From Couchioplanes caeruleus (GTDB lineage: Bacteria > Actinomycetota > Actinomycetes > Mycobacteriales > Micromonosporaceae): a DNA stretch of 64,000 bases. Below the pieces are notes generated by a model that worked only from the letters and a program-made list of their open reading frames with translations, did no database searches and was not told the DNA's origin. The position numbers and the translations under genes were made by a program. The stretch is taken from positions 3,348,001 through 3,412,000 of the forward strand of contig NZ_RJKL01000001.1 of assembly GCF_003751945.1 (NCBI RefSeq), given 5' to 3'. This document shows positions 48,279-57,585 of the stretch, one piece after another; the first letter of the stretch is position 1; every line of letters begins with the position of its first letter.

Positions 48279-49094
48279 TCATGCGCGGAGGCGGCGGGTG
48301 GCGTCGGCTCGCCGGGCGTACTCGGTCTCGTCCGGGTAGCCGACCGCTACCAGGGTCAGGCCGTGGGCGGGCGCCACGGTCACCTCGCTCGACCGCTCGC
48401 GCAGCGTGAGCAGCTTCGCCGGCCAGCCCGGATCGCGCCGCCCGTCGCCCACCGTCAACATCGCACCGACCAGACTGCGCACCATCGCCTGGCAGAAGGC
48501 GTCCGCCTGCACGGTCGCGACCGCGACCCCGTCCGGTTCCCGGCGCCACTCGAGGCGGGTGATGGCGCGCACGGTGGTCGCGTGCTCCTTGCGCTTGCAG
48601 AACGCGGCGAAGTCGTGCAGGCCCACCAGTCCCGCCGCGGCCTCGTTGAGCCGGCCGAGGTCGAGCGGACGCACCCAGCCGAGGGTGTCGTGGCGCCGCA
48701 GCGGCTCGGGCCCGGAGACCGTGTCGGCGACCCGGTACTCGTAGCGGCGGAACGTCGCCGAGAACCGGGCGTCGAACGTGGACGGTACCGGCGTCACGGC
48801 CCTGACCCGCGCGTCCGGCGGCATCAGCGCGGCCAGCCGCCGCAGCAGCGAGTCCCGGAGCCGCTCCCAGACCTCCGTCGGCAGCTCGATGTGGCACACC
48901 TGGCCGGTGGCGTGCACGCCGGCGTCCGTACGCCCGGCCACCGTCAGTCCCAGCGGCACGTCCGTCCCGGCGAGCGTGCCCAGCGCCTCGGTCAGCACCC
49001 CGGCGACCGTGCGCCGGGTGGGCTGGGCGGCCCACCCGGAGAAGTCACCGCCGTCGTAGGAGACGTCGAGGCGCAGACGAGTCGTGTCGGTCAA
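48279..49094 (-). CDS. truA: tRNA pseudouridine38-40 synthase TruA
   Basis: A 271-residue enzyme converting U38-U40 of tRNAs to pseudouridine. The catalytic Asp57 lies in AGRTDAGVHATGQV, and AFCKRKEH and the DAFCQAMVRSLVGAML block are typical. The TTG at 49092-49094 is chosen because AAGGA lies before it (49102-49106) and the longer frame would run through the rplQ terminator. It follows rplQ as in many bacteria but is separated by that terminator. Confidence 0.94.
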   Translation of the reverse strand: MTDTTRLRLDVSYDGGDFSGWAAQPTRRTVAGVLTEALGTLAGTDVPLGLTVAGRTDAGVHATGQVCHIELPTEVWERLRDSLLRRLAALMPPDARVRAVTPVPSTFDARFSATFRRYEYRVADTVSGPEPLRRHDTLGWVRPLDLGRLNEAAAGLVGLHDFAAFCKRKEHATTVRAITRLEWRREPDGVAVATVQADAFCQAMVRSLVGAMLTVGDGRRDPGWPAKLLTLRERSSEVTVAPAHGLTLVAVGYPDETEYARRADATRRLRA

Positions 49095-49128
49095 AACCCG
49101 GTCCTTAGTCCGTACGGTAAAAGCGAAA

Positions 49129-49160
49129 CGGCCCGGCACCCCACAGAGGGTGCCGGGCCG
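49129..49160 (-). terminator. Terminator after rplQ
   Basis: A perfect 13-bp stem (CGGCCCGGCACCC with GGGTGCCGGGCCG) around a 6-base loop. On the minus strand it is followed by TTTCGCTTTTACC. It ends the alpha operon 11 bp after the rplQ stop. Confidence 0.92.
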
Positions 49161-49171
49161 CACGTGCCTGA

Positions 49172-49750
49172 TCAGGCCTTGGTGTCGTCGCCCTCGGCCT
49201 GGTTGCCCGGGCCCTCGGCGCCCTTGTCGCCGGACGCGTTCACCGGCGGCTCGGAGTCCTGGTCGGCGGCCGGAGCCTCGCTGGCAGCGGCGGCCGGAAC
49301 CTCGTCCTCGCGGGCGAGCGCCTCGACCTTGTCCTGCTGCGCGGCGGCCTTGCGGGCCGCCTTCTTGGCCGGCGCCGTGTTCGCCGCGACCTGCAGCTCC
49401 TCGACCAGCTCGATGATCGCCATGGGAGCGGCGTCACCCTTGCGCGGGCCGGTCTTGGTGATGCGGGTGTAGCCACCCGGCCGGTTGCCGTAGCGGGGGG
49501 CGATCTGCTCGAACAGGGCGTACACGACGTCCTTGTCCTTGACGACCGTCAGCACCCGGCGACGGTTGTGCAGGTCACCGCGCTTGGCCTTGGTGATCAG
49601 CTGCTCCGCCAGGGGGCGAAGGCGCCGCGCCTTGGTCTCGGTGGTCTTGATCTTCCCGTGCCGGAAGAGCTCCGTGGCCAGGTTGGCCAGCAGCAGCTTC
49701 TCGTGCGCCGGGCTACCGCCGAGGCGGGGACCCTTGGTAGGCGTGGGCAT
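49172..49750 (-). CDS. rplQ: 50S ribosomal protein L17 with a long C-terminal tail
   Basis: A 192-residue L17. The core (1-120) is standard ([37 protein letters not shown]). The last 70 residues are an added tail, first Ala/Lys-rich ([14 protein letters not shown]), then acidic and Pro-rich, probably disordered. L17 lies near the peptide exit. It follows rpoA after 30 bp and is the last gene before the operon terminator. Confidence 0.97.
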   Translation of the reverse strand: MPTPTKGPRLGGSPAHEKLLLANLATELFRHGKIKTTETKARRLRPLAEQLITKAKRGDLHNRRRVLTVVKDKDVVYALFEQIAPRYGNRPGGYTRITKTGPRKGDAAPMAIIELVEELQVAANTAPAKKAARKAAAQQDKVEALAREDEVPAAAASEAPAADQDSEPPVNASGDKGAEGPGNQAEGDDTKA

Positions 49751-49780
49751 TGTTGCTCCTAATTCAGACGACCGAGAAGG

Positions 49781-50803
49781 TCAGAGCTGCTCGGTCTCGC
49801 GGTAGTCGTCGGTGTCGTAGTCCACGTCGCCGAACGAGTCGACCACGTGCGCCGGGTCGAAGGACGGCGCGCTGTCCTTCAGTCCCAGGCCCATTCCGGC
49901 GAGCTTCATCTTGACCTCGTCGATCGACTTCTGACCGAAATTCCTTATATCCAGAAGGTCGGCCTCCGTCCGCCCGATCAGCTCACCGACGGTGTTGATG
50001 CCCTCGCGCTTGAGGCAGTTGTACGACCGGACGGTGAGGTCGAGCTCCTCGATCGGCAGGGCCAGGTCGGCGGCAAGCTGAGCGTCCTGCGGGGACGGGC
50101 CGATGTCGATGCCCTCGGCGGTCTCGTCCAGCTCGCGGCAGAGGCCGAACAGCTCGACGAGGGTCGAGCCGGCCGACGCCAGCGCGGTGCGGGGCGAGAT
50201 GGAAGCCTTCGACTCGACGTCGATGATCAGGCGGTCGAAGTCGGTGCGCTGCTCGACACGGGTCGCCTCGACGCGGTAGGTCACCTTCATGACCGGCGAG
50301 TAGATCGAGTCGACCGGGATGCGGCCGATCTCGGCGCCGGCGCTCTTGTTCTGCGCCGCCGTGACGTAGCCACGGCCCCGCTCGACGGTGAGCTCCATGT
50401 CGAGCCGGCCCTTGCTGTTGAGCGTGGCCAGCTTCAGGTCGGGGTTGTGCACGGAGACGCCGGCCGGGGGCTGGATGTCACCGGCGGTGACGTCGCCCGG
50501 GCCCTGCTTGCGCAGGTACATGCTGACCGGCTCGTCGTGCTCGGAGCTGACGGTGAGCTCCTTGACGTTCATGACCAGCTCGACCACGTCCTCCTTGACA
50601 CCGGGGATCGTGGTGAACTCGTGCAGGACGCCGTCGATCTTGATGCTGGTGACCGCCGCGCCCGGGATGGACGACAGCAGGGTCCGCCGCAGCGAGTTGC
50701 CGAGGGTGTAGCCGAAGCCCGGCTCCAGGGGCTCGATGGTGAACCGGGAGCGGGTCTCGCTGAGCGACTCCTCCGAGAGGGTCGGCCGCTGGCTGATGAG
50801 CAC
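49781..50803 (-). CDS. rpoA: DNA-directed RNA polymerase subunit alpha
   Basis: A 340-residue subunit that starts polymerase assembly and contacts promoters and activators. The N-terminal dimer domain ([23 protein letters not shown]) and C-terminal domain ([36 protein letters not shown]) are complete. It lies 82 bp after rpsD, with a hairpin in the gap. Confidence 0.98.
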   Translation of the reverse strand: MLISQRPTLSEESLSETRSRFTIEPLEPGFGYTLGNSLRRTLLSSIPGAAVTSIKIDGVLHEFTTIPGVKEDVVELVMNVKELTVSSEHDEPVSMYLRKQGPGDVTAGDIQPPAGVSVHNPDLKLATLNSKGRLDMELTVERGRGYVTAAQNKSAGAEIGRIPVDSIYSPVMKVTYRVEATRVEQRTDFDRLIIDVESKASISPRTALASAGSTLVELFGLCRELDETAEGIDIGPSPQDAQLAADLALPIEELDLTVRSYNCLKREGINTVGELIGRTEADLLDIRNFGQKSIDEVKMKLAGMGLGLKDSAPSFDPAHVVDSFGDVDYDTDDYRETEQL

Positions 50804-50853
50804 GCTGTTCTTCTTTCTGTCGGGCCACCCGCTATTTGATGGCCGTCGGAATC

Positions 50854-50879
50854 GCCCGGCGCCCTCTCAGGCGCCGGGC
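50854..50879 (-). other. Hairpin between rpsD and rpoA
   Basis: GCCCGGCGCC pairs perfectly with GGCGCCGGGC around a 6-base loop; no T-run follows on the minus strand. It may adjust transcription or mRNA decay between ribosomal and polymerase genes. Confidence 0.6.
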
Positions 50880-50885
50880 AACTTG

Positions 50886-51512
50886 TTACTTCGAGTAGAG
50901 CTCGACGATCAGCTGCTCCTGGACCTGCGTGTCGATGACGGCGCGGGCCGGGAGCGAGTGGATCAGGATCTTCATCTCGCTCGGGATGGGCTCGAGCCAC
51001 GCCGGCACCGGCCGGGAACCGGCCTGGGCCTGGGCGACGACGAAGGGGGTCATCTCCTTCGACTTCTCCCGGAGCGTGACGATGTCGTGCTCCTTCACCC
51101 GGTACGACGGGATGTCGACCTTCACGCCGTTGACCAGGAAGTGGCCGTGCTTGACCAACTGCCGGGCCATGTCCCGGGAGGCGGCGTAGCCGGCCCGGTA
51201 GACGACGTTGTCGAGACGGGACTCGAGGATCTGCAGCAGCACCTCACCGGTCTTGCCGGGCTTGGTGACAGCCTCCTCGTAGTAACCGCGGAACTGCTTC
51301 TCGAGGACGCCGTAGGTCCGGCGGGCCTTCTGCTTCTCGCGGTGCTGGAGCAGGTACTCGGTCTCCTTGGTCCGGCCGCGGCCGTGCTGCCCGGGCGGGA
51401 ACGGCCGGGACTCGAACGGGCACTTCGGACCATCGCACTTGCTGCCCTTGAGGAACAGCTTCATCTTCTCGCGGCGGCAGCGCTTGCAGTCCGCACCTGT
51501 GTAACGAGCCAT
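50886..51512 (-). CDS. rpsD: 30S ribosomal protein S4
   Basis: A 208-residue primary 16S-binding protein. It has the four zinc cysteines of the C+ form (Cys9, Cys12, Cys26, Cys31) and the S4 RNA-binding domain (SRLDNVVYRAGYAASRDMARQLV). The ATG at 51512 (MARYTGADCK) is the family start. In E. coli S4 represses the alpha operon, which is relevant to the folded leader before rpsM here. Confidence 0.98.
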   Translation of the reverse strand: MARYTGADCKRCRREKMKLFLKGSKCDGPKCPFESRPFPPGQHGRGRTKETEYLLQHREKQKARRTYGVLEKQFRGYYEEAVTKPGKTGEVLLQILESRLDNVVYRAGYAASRDMARQLVKHGHFLVNGVKVDIPSYRVKEHDIVTLREKSKEMTPFVVAQAQAGSRPVPAWLEPIPSEMKILIHSLPARAVIDTQVQEQLIVELYSK

Positions 51513-51528
51513 TGCTTCGATCTCTCCC

Positions 51529-51933
51529 TTAGACCCGACGACGCTTCGGCGGACGGCATCCGTTGTGCGGCTGCGGCGTGACGTCGGAGATCTGCCCGAC
51601 CTCGAGGCCGGCGGCCTGCAGCGAGCGGATCGCGGTCTCCCGGCCGGAGCCGGGGCCCTTGACGAACACGTCGACCTTGCGCATGCCGTGCTCCATGGCC
51701 CGGCGCGCGGCGGCCTCGGCGGCGAGCTGCGCGGCGAACGGAGTCGACTTGCGGGAGCCCTTGAAGCCCACCTGGCCGGAGGAGGCCCAGGAGATGACCG
51801 CACCGGTCGGGTCGGTGATCGACACGATGGTGTTGTTGAAGGTGCTCTTGATGTGCGCCTGCCCGTGGGCGACGTTCTTGCGTTCCTTGCGCCGGACCTT
51901 CTTGACAGCCCCTGCGCGTGCCTTCGGTGGCAT
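51529..51933 (-). CDS. rpsK: 30S ribosomal protein S11
   Basis: A 134-residue platform protein near the mRNA exit. [27 protein letters not shown] and the C-terminal [18 protein letters not shown] are classic. It sits 17 bp after rpsM and 16 bp before rpsD. Confidence 0.98.
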   Translation of the reverse strand: MPPKARAGAVKKVRRKERKNVAHGQAHIKSTFNNTIVSITDPTGAVISWASSGQVGFKGSRKSTPFAAQLAAEAAARRAMEHGMRKVDVFVKGPGSGRETAIRSLQAAGLEVGQISDVTPQPHNGCRPPKRRRV

Positions 51934-51950
51934 AAGTCGTTGCGCTCCTA

Positions 51951-52331
51951 TTACTTCCGACCGGGCTTCTTCTTACCGGCGACCGTGCGCTTCGGACCCT
52001 TGCGGGTGCGAGCGTTGGTCCGCGTGCGCTGACCCCGGACGGGGAGCCCACGACGGTGGCGGATGCCGGCGTAGCAGCCGATCTCAACCTTGCGGCGGAT
52101 GTCCGCGGCGACCTCGCGGCGCAGGTCGCCCTCAACCTTGAAGTTGGCCTCGATGTAGTCGCGGAGCTGGACGAGCTCCTCGTCAGTGAGGTCCTTAGCG
52201 CGCTTGTTCAGGTCAATGCCGGTCGCGGTGAGCGCCTCGACGGCGCGGGTCCGACCGACCCCGAAGATGTAGGTGAGCGCGATCTCCATCCGCTTTTCGC
52301 GGGGAAGATCGACGCCGACGAGTCGTGCCAT
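51951..52331 (-). CDS. rpsM: 30S ribosomal protein S13
   Basis: A 126-residue small-subunit head protein touching the P-site tRNA and L5. [21 protein letters not shown] opens it, and the basic tail [20 protein letters not shown] ends it. A GAGGAG ribosome site and a long folded leader lie upstream. Confidence 0.98.
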   Translation of the reverse strand: MARLVGVDLPREKRMEIALTYIFGVGRTRAVEALTATGIDLNKRAKDLTDEELVQLRDYIEANFKVEGDLRREVAADIRRKVEIGCYAGIRHRRGLPVRGQRTRTNARTRKGPKRTVAGKKKPGRK

Positions 52332-52352
52332 AAGTGGGCGTACTCCTCAGGT

Positions 52353-52425
52353 GTCTCACGGAGGTCTGTGCCCGTCCCCACCCCGCCTGCCCGGGCGGGC
52401 CCCGGCCTCCGACCGGGGGTGAGAC
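52353..52425 (-). promoter_or_regulatory. Folded leader upstream of rpsM
   Basis: On the minus strand GTCTCAC (52425-52419) pairs with GTGAGAC (52359-52353). Inside it GGAGG can pair with CCTCC, and a CCCGCC/GGCGGG stem forms the tip. It ends about 20 bases before the rpsM start codon, close to its ribosome site, in a 174-bp gap after rpmJ. A site for feedback by S4 or another ribosomal protein is possible. Confidence 0.5.
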
Positions 52426-52505
52426 CGCGCGCCATCAACGTGCATGACACCGCGGCTGGGACGAGCTTCTTCAGTGGTGCGGATCTGGCAGTGCGAGGAC
52501 CTGGA

Positions 52506-52622
52506 TCAGCCCTGGCGCTGCTTGTGACGCGCGTCGGTCTTGCAGATGACCATGACGCGCCCGTGCCGCCGGATGACCCGGCAGTTGTTGCAGATCCGCT
52601 TGACGCTCGGCTTGACCTTCAC
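52506..52622 (-). CDS. rpmJ: 50S ribosomal protein L36
   Basis: A 38-residue protein starting with GTG at 52620-52622: [14 protein letters not shown], then [21 protein letters not shown]. The zinc ligands Cys11, Cys14, Cys27 and His33 are present, so it is the C+ form. It is one residue longer than usual (TDARH). It lies 47 bp after infA. Confidence 0.96.
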   Translation of the reverse strand: MKVKPSVKRICNNCRVIRRHGRVMVICKTDARHKQRQG

Positions 52623-52669
52623 GGTTTGCCTTAACTCTCAGTCAGACGGGATGTGGATCCCCGTGACCC

Positions 52670-52891
52670 TTACTTGTAGCGGTAGACGATGCGCCCACGG
52701 GTCAGGTCGTACGGCGAAAGCTCGACGACGACCCGGTCCTCGGGAAGGATGCGGATGTAGTGCTGCCGCATCTTTCCGGAGATGTGAGCCAGCACCTTGT
52801 GACCATTGGCGAGCTCCACCCGGAACATGGCGTTCGGCAGAGGCTCGATCACTCGGCCTTCGATCTCGATGGCTCCGTCTTTCTTTGGCAT
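52670..52891 (-). CDS. infA: Translation initiation factor IF-1
   Basis: A 73-residue OB-fold factor that binds the A site during initiation. [20 protein letters not shown] and GRIVYRYK mark the ends; the length is normal. A 261-bp gap separates it from the DUF1707 gene upstream, so it probably has its own promoter and leads infA-rpmJ-rpsM-rpsK-rpsD-rpoA-rplQ. Confidence 0.98.
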   Translation of the reverse strand: MPKKDGAIEIEGRVIEPLPNAMFRVELANGHKVLAHISGKMRQHYIRILPEDRVVVELSPYDLTRGRIVYRYK

Positions 52892-53152
52892 GTCCTCCGC
52901 TACCTGACATCGGGTTCTGGGGCAGGCTCACAGCATTCATCCCGGACCCGAAAGGGACCCGGACCAGCCGCGGCTCCGGCTCCACCAGAAGCGCTTGGTA
53001 GACATGCCGGAGTGGACGCTGTGCGCCAGCAAGCCAGTGTACGCGCGGGGAGGCATCGACACCAAACCGAGGTCGCCGTAACCCGTGGTCGGGTGTGTCG
53101 ACAGCCCACAGAACCGGACAAACGCGCCGCTACGGGTCGTTAACCGAGCGCC

Positions 53153-53587
53153 CTAGCGCCCGTGACTCTTGGCGAGCCCGATGAGACCGAAGATCAGCGG
53201 GATGAGCATCCAGCCCGGCCAGAAGTAATTCCAGTCGCCCGACGACAGCGACGACAGCGCCCAGACCATGACGCAGACGAGTACCACGCCGCTGTAGGAG
53301 GCGACCCACGGCGCGCCGTCGGGCTTCGCCGTCCTCGCGGGCTCGGAGGAGGGCATCGGCACGGACAGGGGCGACAGGGGCACCGGCTGGGCGCGCTGGG
53401 CCGGGATGGTGCCGGGCAGATCGGCGGTCAGGCCGTTCAGCTCACCGAAGGTCTTGGCGGCGTAGACGGCCTGCAGTCGCTCGTCGTACTCGTGCAGGTC
53501 CAGACGCCCCTCGTCGAGCGCCGTCTTCAACCGCTCGGCGACGACCTGACGGTCCGCGTCGCCGGCTCGCATGCCCTCGGAACCCAT
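53153..53587 (-). CDS. DUF1707 protein with two C-terminal membrane helices
   Basis: A 144-residue protein. An N-terminal DUF1707 region (MRAGDADRQVVAERLKTALDEGRLDL; AKTFGELNGLTADLP) is followed by a Pro-rich linker and two hydrophobic helices (VASYSGVVLVCVMVWALSSL; WPGWMLIPLIFGLIGLA). The function is unknown. The ATG at 53587 is chosen; a start at 53614 is possible. Lying between map and infA, it interrupts an otherwise housekeeping stretch. Confidence 0.82.
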   Translation of the reverse strand: MGSEGMRAGDADRQVVAERLKTALDEGRLDLHEYDERLQAVYAAKTFGELNGLTADLPGTIPAQRAQPVPLSPLSVPMPSSEPARTAKPDGAPWVASYSGVVLVCVMVWALSSLSSGDWNYFWPGWMLIPLIFGLIGLAKSHGR

Positions 53588-53675
53588 GGCGTCCAGGATG
53601 CCAGGCCGTGTCACACCTCGCGGTCCCGTGGACGGCCATTTGCTCTGTGCCCGAGCAAGCGCGCCGGGGCCGGTG

Positions 53676-54530
53676 CTACTCCGGGAGCGGGTTCAGCGAC
53701 GGCTGGCGGGAGGTCACCAGATCGCCGAGCCGGGCCCGGCCGCCGTCCGGTGCCGTCGTCACCCACACGCCGTCCTCGAGCAACGCCATGGTGTGCTCCA
53801 CGTGCGCCGCCATCGAGCCGTCCCGGGTGGTCACCGTCCACCCGTCCGCCAGCTCCTGGGTGCGCGGCGAGCCCATGGTGATCATCGGCTCGATGGCGAG
53901 GGCCAGGCCCGGCACCAGGCGGGGGCCCTTGCCGGGCTTGCCGTGGTTGAGCACGTGCGGGTCCTGGTGCATCTCGGTGCCGATGCCGTGACCGCCGTAC
54001 CCGTCGACGATGCCGTAGCGGCCCGCCTTGCGGACGGTCTTCTCCACGTGGAAGGAGATGTCGGTGAGCCGGCCGCGGCCGTTCGCGGCGCCGCGGGCGG
54101 CGGCGGCGATGCCGGCCCACATGGCGTCCTCGGCCACCTCGGCCATGCGCAGCAGGGCCGGATCGGTCTCCCCCACGCCGACGGTGATCGCCGAGTCGCC
54201 GTGCCAGCCGTTCAGGACCGCCCCGCAGTCGAGCGACAGCAGGTCGCCCTCCTGCAGCACCTGGGCGGCCGAGGGGATGCCGTGCACGACCTGCTCGTTG
54301 ACCGACGCGCAGATCGAGGCGGGGAAGCCGTGGTAGCCCTTGAACGACGGCACGGCGCCGTTGTCGCGGATGACCTGCTCCGCGATGGCGTCGAGATCGG
54401 CGGTGGAGACGCCGGGGGCGACGGCCGCCCGCATCGCGTCCAGCGCGGCGGCGACGACGAGGCCGGCGCCGCGCATGAGCTCGATCTGTTCCGGGGTCTT
54501 GAGCTGAATGTCCTGGGCACTACGGCGCAT
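53676..54530 (-). CDS. map: Methionine aminopeptidase, type I
   Basis: A 284-residue enzyme that removes the initiator methionine from nascent proteins. The metal ligands lie in SLDCGAV, GWHGDSAIT, GGHGIG, IEPMITMG and VEHTMALL. The ATG at 54530 (MRRSAQDIQLKTPEQIELMRGAG) is the start. The frame is open upstream into adk, but the adk terminator lies between, so map has its own promoter in the 79-bp gap. Confidence 0.97.
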   Translation of the reverse strand: MRRSAQDIQLKTPEQIELMRGAGLVVAAALDAMRAAVAPGVSTADLDAIAEQVIRDNGAVPSFKGYHGFPASICASVNEQVVHGIPSAAQVLQEGDLLSLDCGAVLNGWHGDSAITVGVGETDPALLRMAEVAEDAMWAGIAAAARGAANGRGRLTDISFHVEKTVRKAGRYGIVDGYGGHGIGTEMHQDPHVLNHGKPGKGPRLVPGLALAIEPMITMGSPRTQELADGWTVTTRDGSMAAHVEHTMALLEDGVWVTTAPDGGRARLGDLVTSRQPSLNPLPE

Positions 54531-54565
54531 GGGCGTCAGCCTAGCGTGACCATCGGAGACGAAAA

Positions 54566-54595
54566 ACGAGGGCGCTGCCGAAGCAGCGCCCTCGT
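54566..54595 (-). terminator. Terminator after adk
   Basis: On the minus strand ACGAGGGCGCTGC-TTCG-GCAGCGCCCTCGT, a perfect 13-bp stem with a UUCG tetraloop, is followed by TTTTTCGTC. It is a textbook intrinsic terminator ending the spc operon after adk. Confidence 0.95.
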
Positions 54596-54609
54596 GAGGT
54601 CGTGGCGGA

Positions 54610-55263
54610 TCAGCCGCCGTACGAGCGGAGCGCATCGATCGCCCGCACGGTGACGTCCTCCACCGGCCCGGTCGCGTCGATGCCGACCAGCTTGCCCTGG
54701 GCGCCGTAGAAATCGACCAGCGGCGCCGTCTTGTCCGCGTACTCGACGAGCCGGTTGGCGATGGTCTCCGCGCGGTCGTCGTCACGCTGGAACAGCTCGG
54801 AGCCACACCGGTCGCAGATGTTCTCCTTGCTCGTCGGGTCGAACTCGACGTGCCAGATCTTGCCGCAGCCACGGCAGGTCCGGCGGCCGGAGAGCCGCCG
54901 GATGACCTCGTCGTCGTCGACCACGAGCTCCATCACCAAGTCCAGCGCGGTGCCGAGGTCCGCCAGGAGCTTGTCCAGCGCCGACGCCTGCGGGACGGTT
55001 CGCGGGAAACCGTCCAGCAGGAAGCCGTCGCCGGCGTCGGGCTCCGCGAGCCGGTCACGGACCATGTTGATGGTGACCTCGTCGGGAACGAGGTTGCCCG
55101 CGTCCATGTAGCGCTTCGCCTCGAGCCCCAGCGGGGTCCCCTGCGACACGTTGGCCCGGAAGATGTCACCGGTCGAGATCTTCGGTACGGCGAGATGGGC
55201 GGCGATGAACTCAGCCTGGGTCCCCTTGCCGGCCCCCGGAGGGCCCACCAGTACCAGCCGCAC
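54610..55263 (-). CDS. adk: Adenylate kinase
   Basis: A 217-residue kinase keeping AMP, ADP and ATP in balance. GPPGAGKGT (8-16) is the P-loop. The LID domain carries two Cys pairs (CRGC and CDRC) and so binds zinc, as in many Gram-positive enzymes. It follows secY after 74 bp and ends at a strong terminator. Confidence 0.97.
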   Translation of the reverse strand: MRLVLVGPPGAGKGTQAEFIAAHLAVPKISTGDIFRANVSQGTPLGLEAKRYMDAGNLVPDEVTINMVRDRLAEPDAGDGFLLDGFPRTVPQASALDKLLADLGTALDLVMELVVDDDEVIRRLSGRRTCRGCGKIWHVEFDPTSKENICDRCGSELFQRDDDRAETIANRLVEYADKTAPLVDFYGAQGKLVGIDATGPVEDVTVRAIDALRSYGG

Positions 55264-55337
55264 CTACATCGCCTCGCTTCGGTGAGAACGAGCTTCGCAA
55301 ACGATGGACGCGAGAGCCCCCCGGCTCCGCGCTCCCA

Positions 55338-56684
55338 CTACCGGAGGAACCCTTCGTAGTTGCGCTGCATGAGCTGGCTCTCGATCTGCTTCACCGTCTC
55401 CAGACCCACGCCCACCATGATCAGCACTGCGGTACCGCCGAACGGGAAGTTCACGTACTGGTCCTGGTTGAGCCAGATGAAGAAGAAGTTCGGCAGGACC
55501 GAGATCAGGCCCAGGTACAGCGCGCCCGGCAGGGTGATCCGGCTGAGGATGAAGTCCAGGTAGTCGGCGGTCGGCTTACCGGGCCGGATGCCCGGTACGA
55601 ACCCACCGTACTTCTTCATGTTCTCGGCGACCTCGGTCGGGTTGAACGTGATCGAGACGTAGAAGTACGTGAAGAAGATGATCATCAGGAAGTACGTCAG
55701 GATGTAGATCCAGCTCGTCGGGTCGACCAGGTTGTCCTGGATCCAGAGCTGGTAGCCCTTGAGGTTGTTCTGGTCGAAGAACCTCAGGAACAGGTTCGGC
55801 AGGTAGAGCAGCGACGACGCGAAGATCACCGGCACGACACCGGCCTGGTTGACCTTCAGCGGGATGTACGTCGAGGTGCCACCGTACATCTTCCGGCCGA
55901 TCATGCGCTTCGCGTACTGCACCGGGATGCGGCGCTGGGCCTGCTCGATGAAGACGACCGCGGCGATGATCAGCAGGACCAGGGCGATGACGAGCCAGAA
56001 CTTGCCCCAGCCGTTGGTCTCCTTGATCGTCCAACCCTCGCTGGGCAGGCGGGCGGCGATCGAGGCGAAGATCAGCACGGACATGCCGTTGCCGACGCCG
56101 CGGTCGGTGATGAGCTCACCGAGCCACATGACCACGCCCGTGCCGGCGGTCATCGTGATGACCAGGATCGTCAGCGTGAGCCAGTCCGGGATGCCCAGAC
56201 CCTCGGGAATGATCGCGAAGTTCGACTGGTCCTGCGGGCAGGCACCGGCGAAGAGCTGGCCGCTGCGGGCCAGCGCCACGAACGCCGCGGACTGCAGGAC
56301 CGCGAGGCCGAGCGTGAGGTAGCGGGTGTACTGGGTGATCTTCGCCTGGCCGGACTGGCCCTCCTTGCGGAGCTGCTCGAGGCGCGGAATCACCACGGTG
56401 AGGAGCTGCAGGATGATCGACGCCGTGATGTACGGCATGATGCCCAGCGCGAAGACGGAAAGCTGAAGCAGCGCGCCGCCGGAGAACAGGTTCAGCAGGT
56501 TCAATACCCCGCCGCCGGCGTTGCTGCTGTTCACGGCGTCGAGGCAGTTCTGGACGTTGGTGTAGGACACGCCCGGGCTGGGCAATGTGGCACCGAGCCG
56601 ATAGACCGCGATGATCGCTACTGTGAACAGCAGTTTCTTGCGCAGGTCAGGCGTCCGGAACGCACTGGAAAAGGCGGAGAGCAA
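55338..56684 (-). CDS. secY: Protein translocase subunit SecY
   Basis: A 448-residue channel with ten membrane helices (PDLRKKLLFTVAIIAVYRLG start; GIRPGKPTADYLDFILSRIT; MQRNYEGFLR end). The TTG at 56682-56684 is chosen because AGGAGG lies at 56691-56696 and the sequence LLSAFSSAFRTPDL then begins as in other SecY. The frame is open to 56852, but that part is unlike SecY. A 275-bp leader separates it from rplO. Confidence 0.95.
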   Translation of the reverse strand: MLSAFSSAFRTPDLRKKLLFTVAIIAVYRLGATLPSPGVSYTNVQNCLDAVNSSNAGGGVLNLLNLFSGGALLQLSVFALGIMPYITASIILQLLTVVIPRLEQLRKEGQSGQAKITQYTRYLTLGLAVLQSAAFVALARSGQLFAGACPQDQSNFAIIPEGLGIPDWLTLTILVITMTAGTGVVMWLGELITDRGVGNGMSVLIFASIAARLPSEGWTIKETNGWGKFWLVIALVLLIIAAVVFIEQAQRRIPVQYAKRMIGRKMYGGTSTYIPLKVNQAGVVPVIFASSLLYLPNLFLRFFDQNNLKGYQLWIQDNLVDPTSWIYILTYFLMIIFFTYFYVSITFNPTEVAENMKKYGGFVPGIRPGKPTADYLDFILSRITLPGALYLGLISVLPNFFFIWLNQDQYVNFPFGGTAVLIMVGVGLETVKQIESQLMQRNYEGFLR

Positions 56685-56788
56685 CTTCTTCCTCCTGCGC
56701 GAGGTGGCCGCCTGAAACCGGCGGATGGGGGTAGGCATCGGTCCGGACGACCGATATACCTGGCTGGGAACGGACTTTAACAGCCCGA

Positions 56789-56808
56789 CGTGCCTCTCGT
56801 GAGGCACG
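56789..56808 (-). other. Hairpin in the rplO-secY gap
   Basis: CGTGCCTC pairs with GAGGCACG around a TCGT loop, about 100 bases before the secY TTG. No T-run follows. It may be an attenuator or processing signal for the secY part. Confidence 0.5.
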
Positions 56809-56959
56809 GTCGCCGCTTGTGCAACACCCGGGGACGAAGAGCTACGCGGCAAGCGGTGGAACAGTGCCGCCGAACCCGGTGAAATGCCTGGTCAGACGCC
56901 ACAACGGGGATGCAGGCCGGGCATCGGTGCGATACCCGGGCCAGCATCCCCGGCAAGCC

Positions 56960-57403
56960 TCACAGCTCGGTGGCGGAACCACCGGCGGCTGCGATCTTCT
57001 CCTTGGCCGACTCGCTGAACGCGTGCGCAGAAATCTGCAGCGACACGCCGTTCAGGTCGCCGGAGCCGAGCACCTTCACGAGCTGGCCACGGCGGACCGC
57101 GCCGGCGTCGGCCAGCTCCAGCGGGCCGATCTCGCCACCGTTCGGAAACAGCTCGGCGAGCCGGTCCAGGTTGACGACCTGGAAGACGACCTTGTTCTTG
57201 TTCTTGAAGCCCTTCATCTTCGGCAGGCGCATGTGGAGGGGCATCTGCCCACCCTCGAACGCAGCCGAGACGTTCTTGCGGGCTCCCGTACCCTTGGTGC
57301 CCCGACCGGCGGTCTTGCCCTTGGAGCCCTCACCGCGACCCACGCGGGTCTTCGGCGTCTTGGCTCCGGGCGCCGGACGGAGGTGGTGGACCTTGATCGC
57401 CAT
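56960..57403 (-). CDS. rplO: 50S ribosomal protein L15
   Basis: A 147-residue late-assembly protein of the large subunit ([33 protein letters not shown] opening, read in parts). The glycine-rich start and [17 protein letters not shown] block are conserved. It shares one base with the rpmD stop. Confidence 0.97.
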   Translation of the reverse strand: MAIKVHHLRPAPGAKTPKTRVGRGEGSKGKTAGRGTKGTGARKNVSAAFEGGQMPLHMRLPKMKGFKNKNKVVFQVVNLDRLAELFPNGGEIGPLELADAGAVRRGQLVKVLGSGDLNGVSLQISAHAFSESAKEKIAAAGGSATEL

Positions 57404-57585
57404 TACTCGACCTCCTCAACACTCACGAGGTGGCTCACGGCGAAGATCATGCCCCGAATCTCGGGGCGGTCCTCCTTGACCACCACATCGTTGATCCGCT
57501 TCAGGCCCAGCGACCGCAGGGAATCCCGCTGGTTCTGCTTACGGCCGATCTCGGACCGGATCTGGGTGACCTTCAAGCGTGCCAT
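57403..57585 (-). CDS. rpmD: 50S ribosomal protein L30
   Basis: A 60-residue protein ([40 protein letters not shown]). The start overlaps the rpsE stop by one base (TGATG) and its end overlaps the rplO start by one base. Confidence 0.97.
   Translation of the reverse strand: MARLKVTQIRSEIGRKQNQRDSLRSLGLKRINDVVVKEDRPEIRGMIFAVSHLVSVEEVE

Noticed and set aside
49095..49163. A longer TruA start at 49163
   Set aside because: It would translate through the rplQ terminator stem; the TTG at 49094 has a good AAGGA site.
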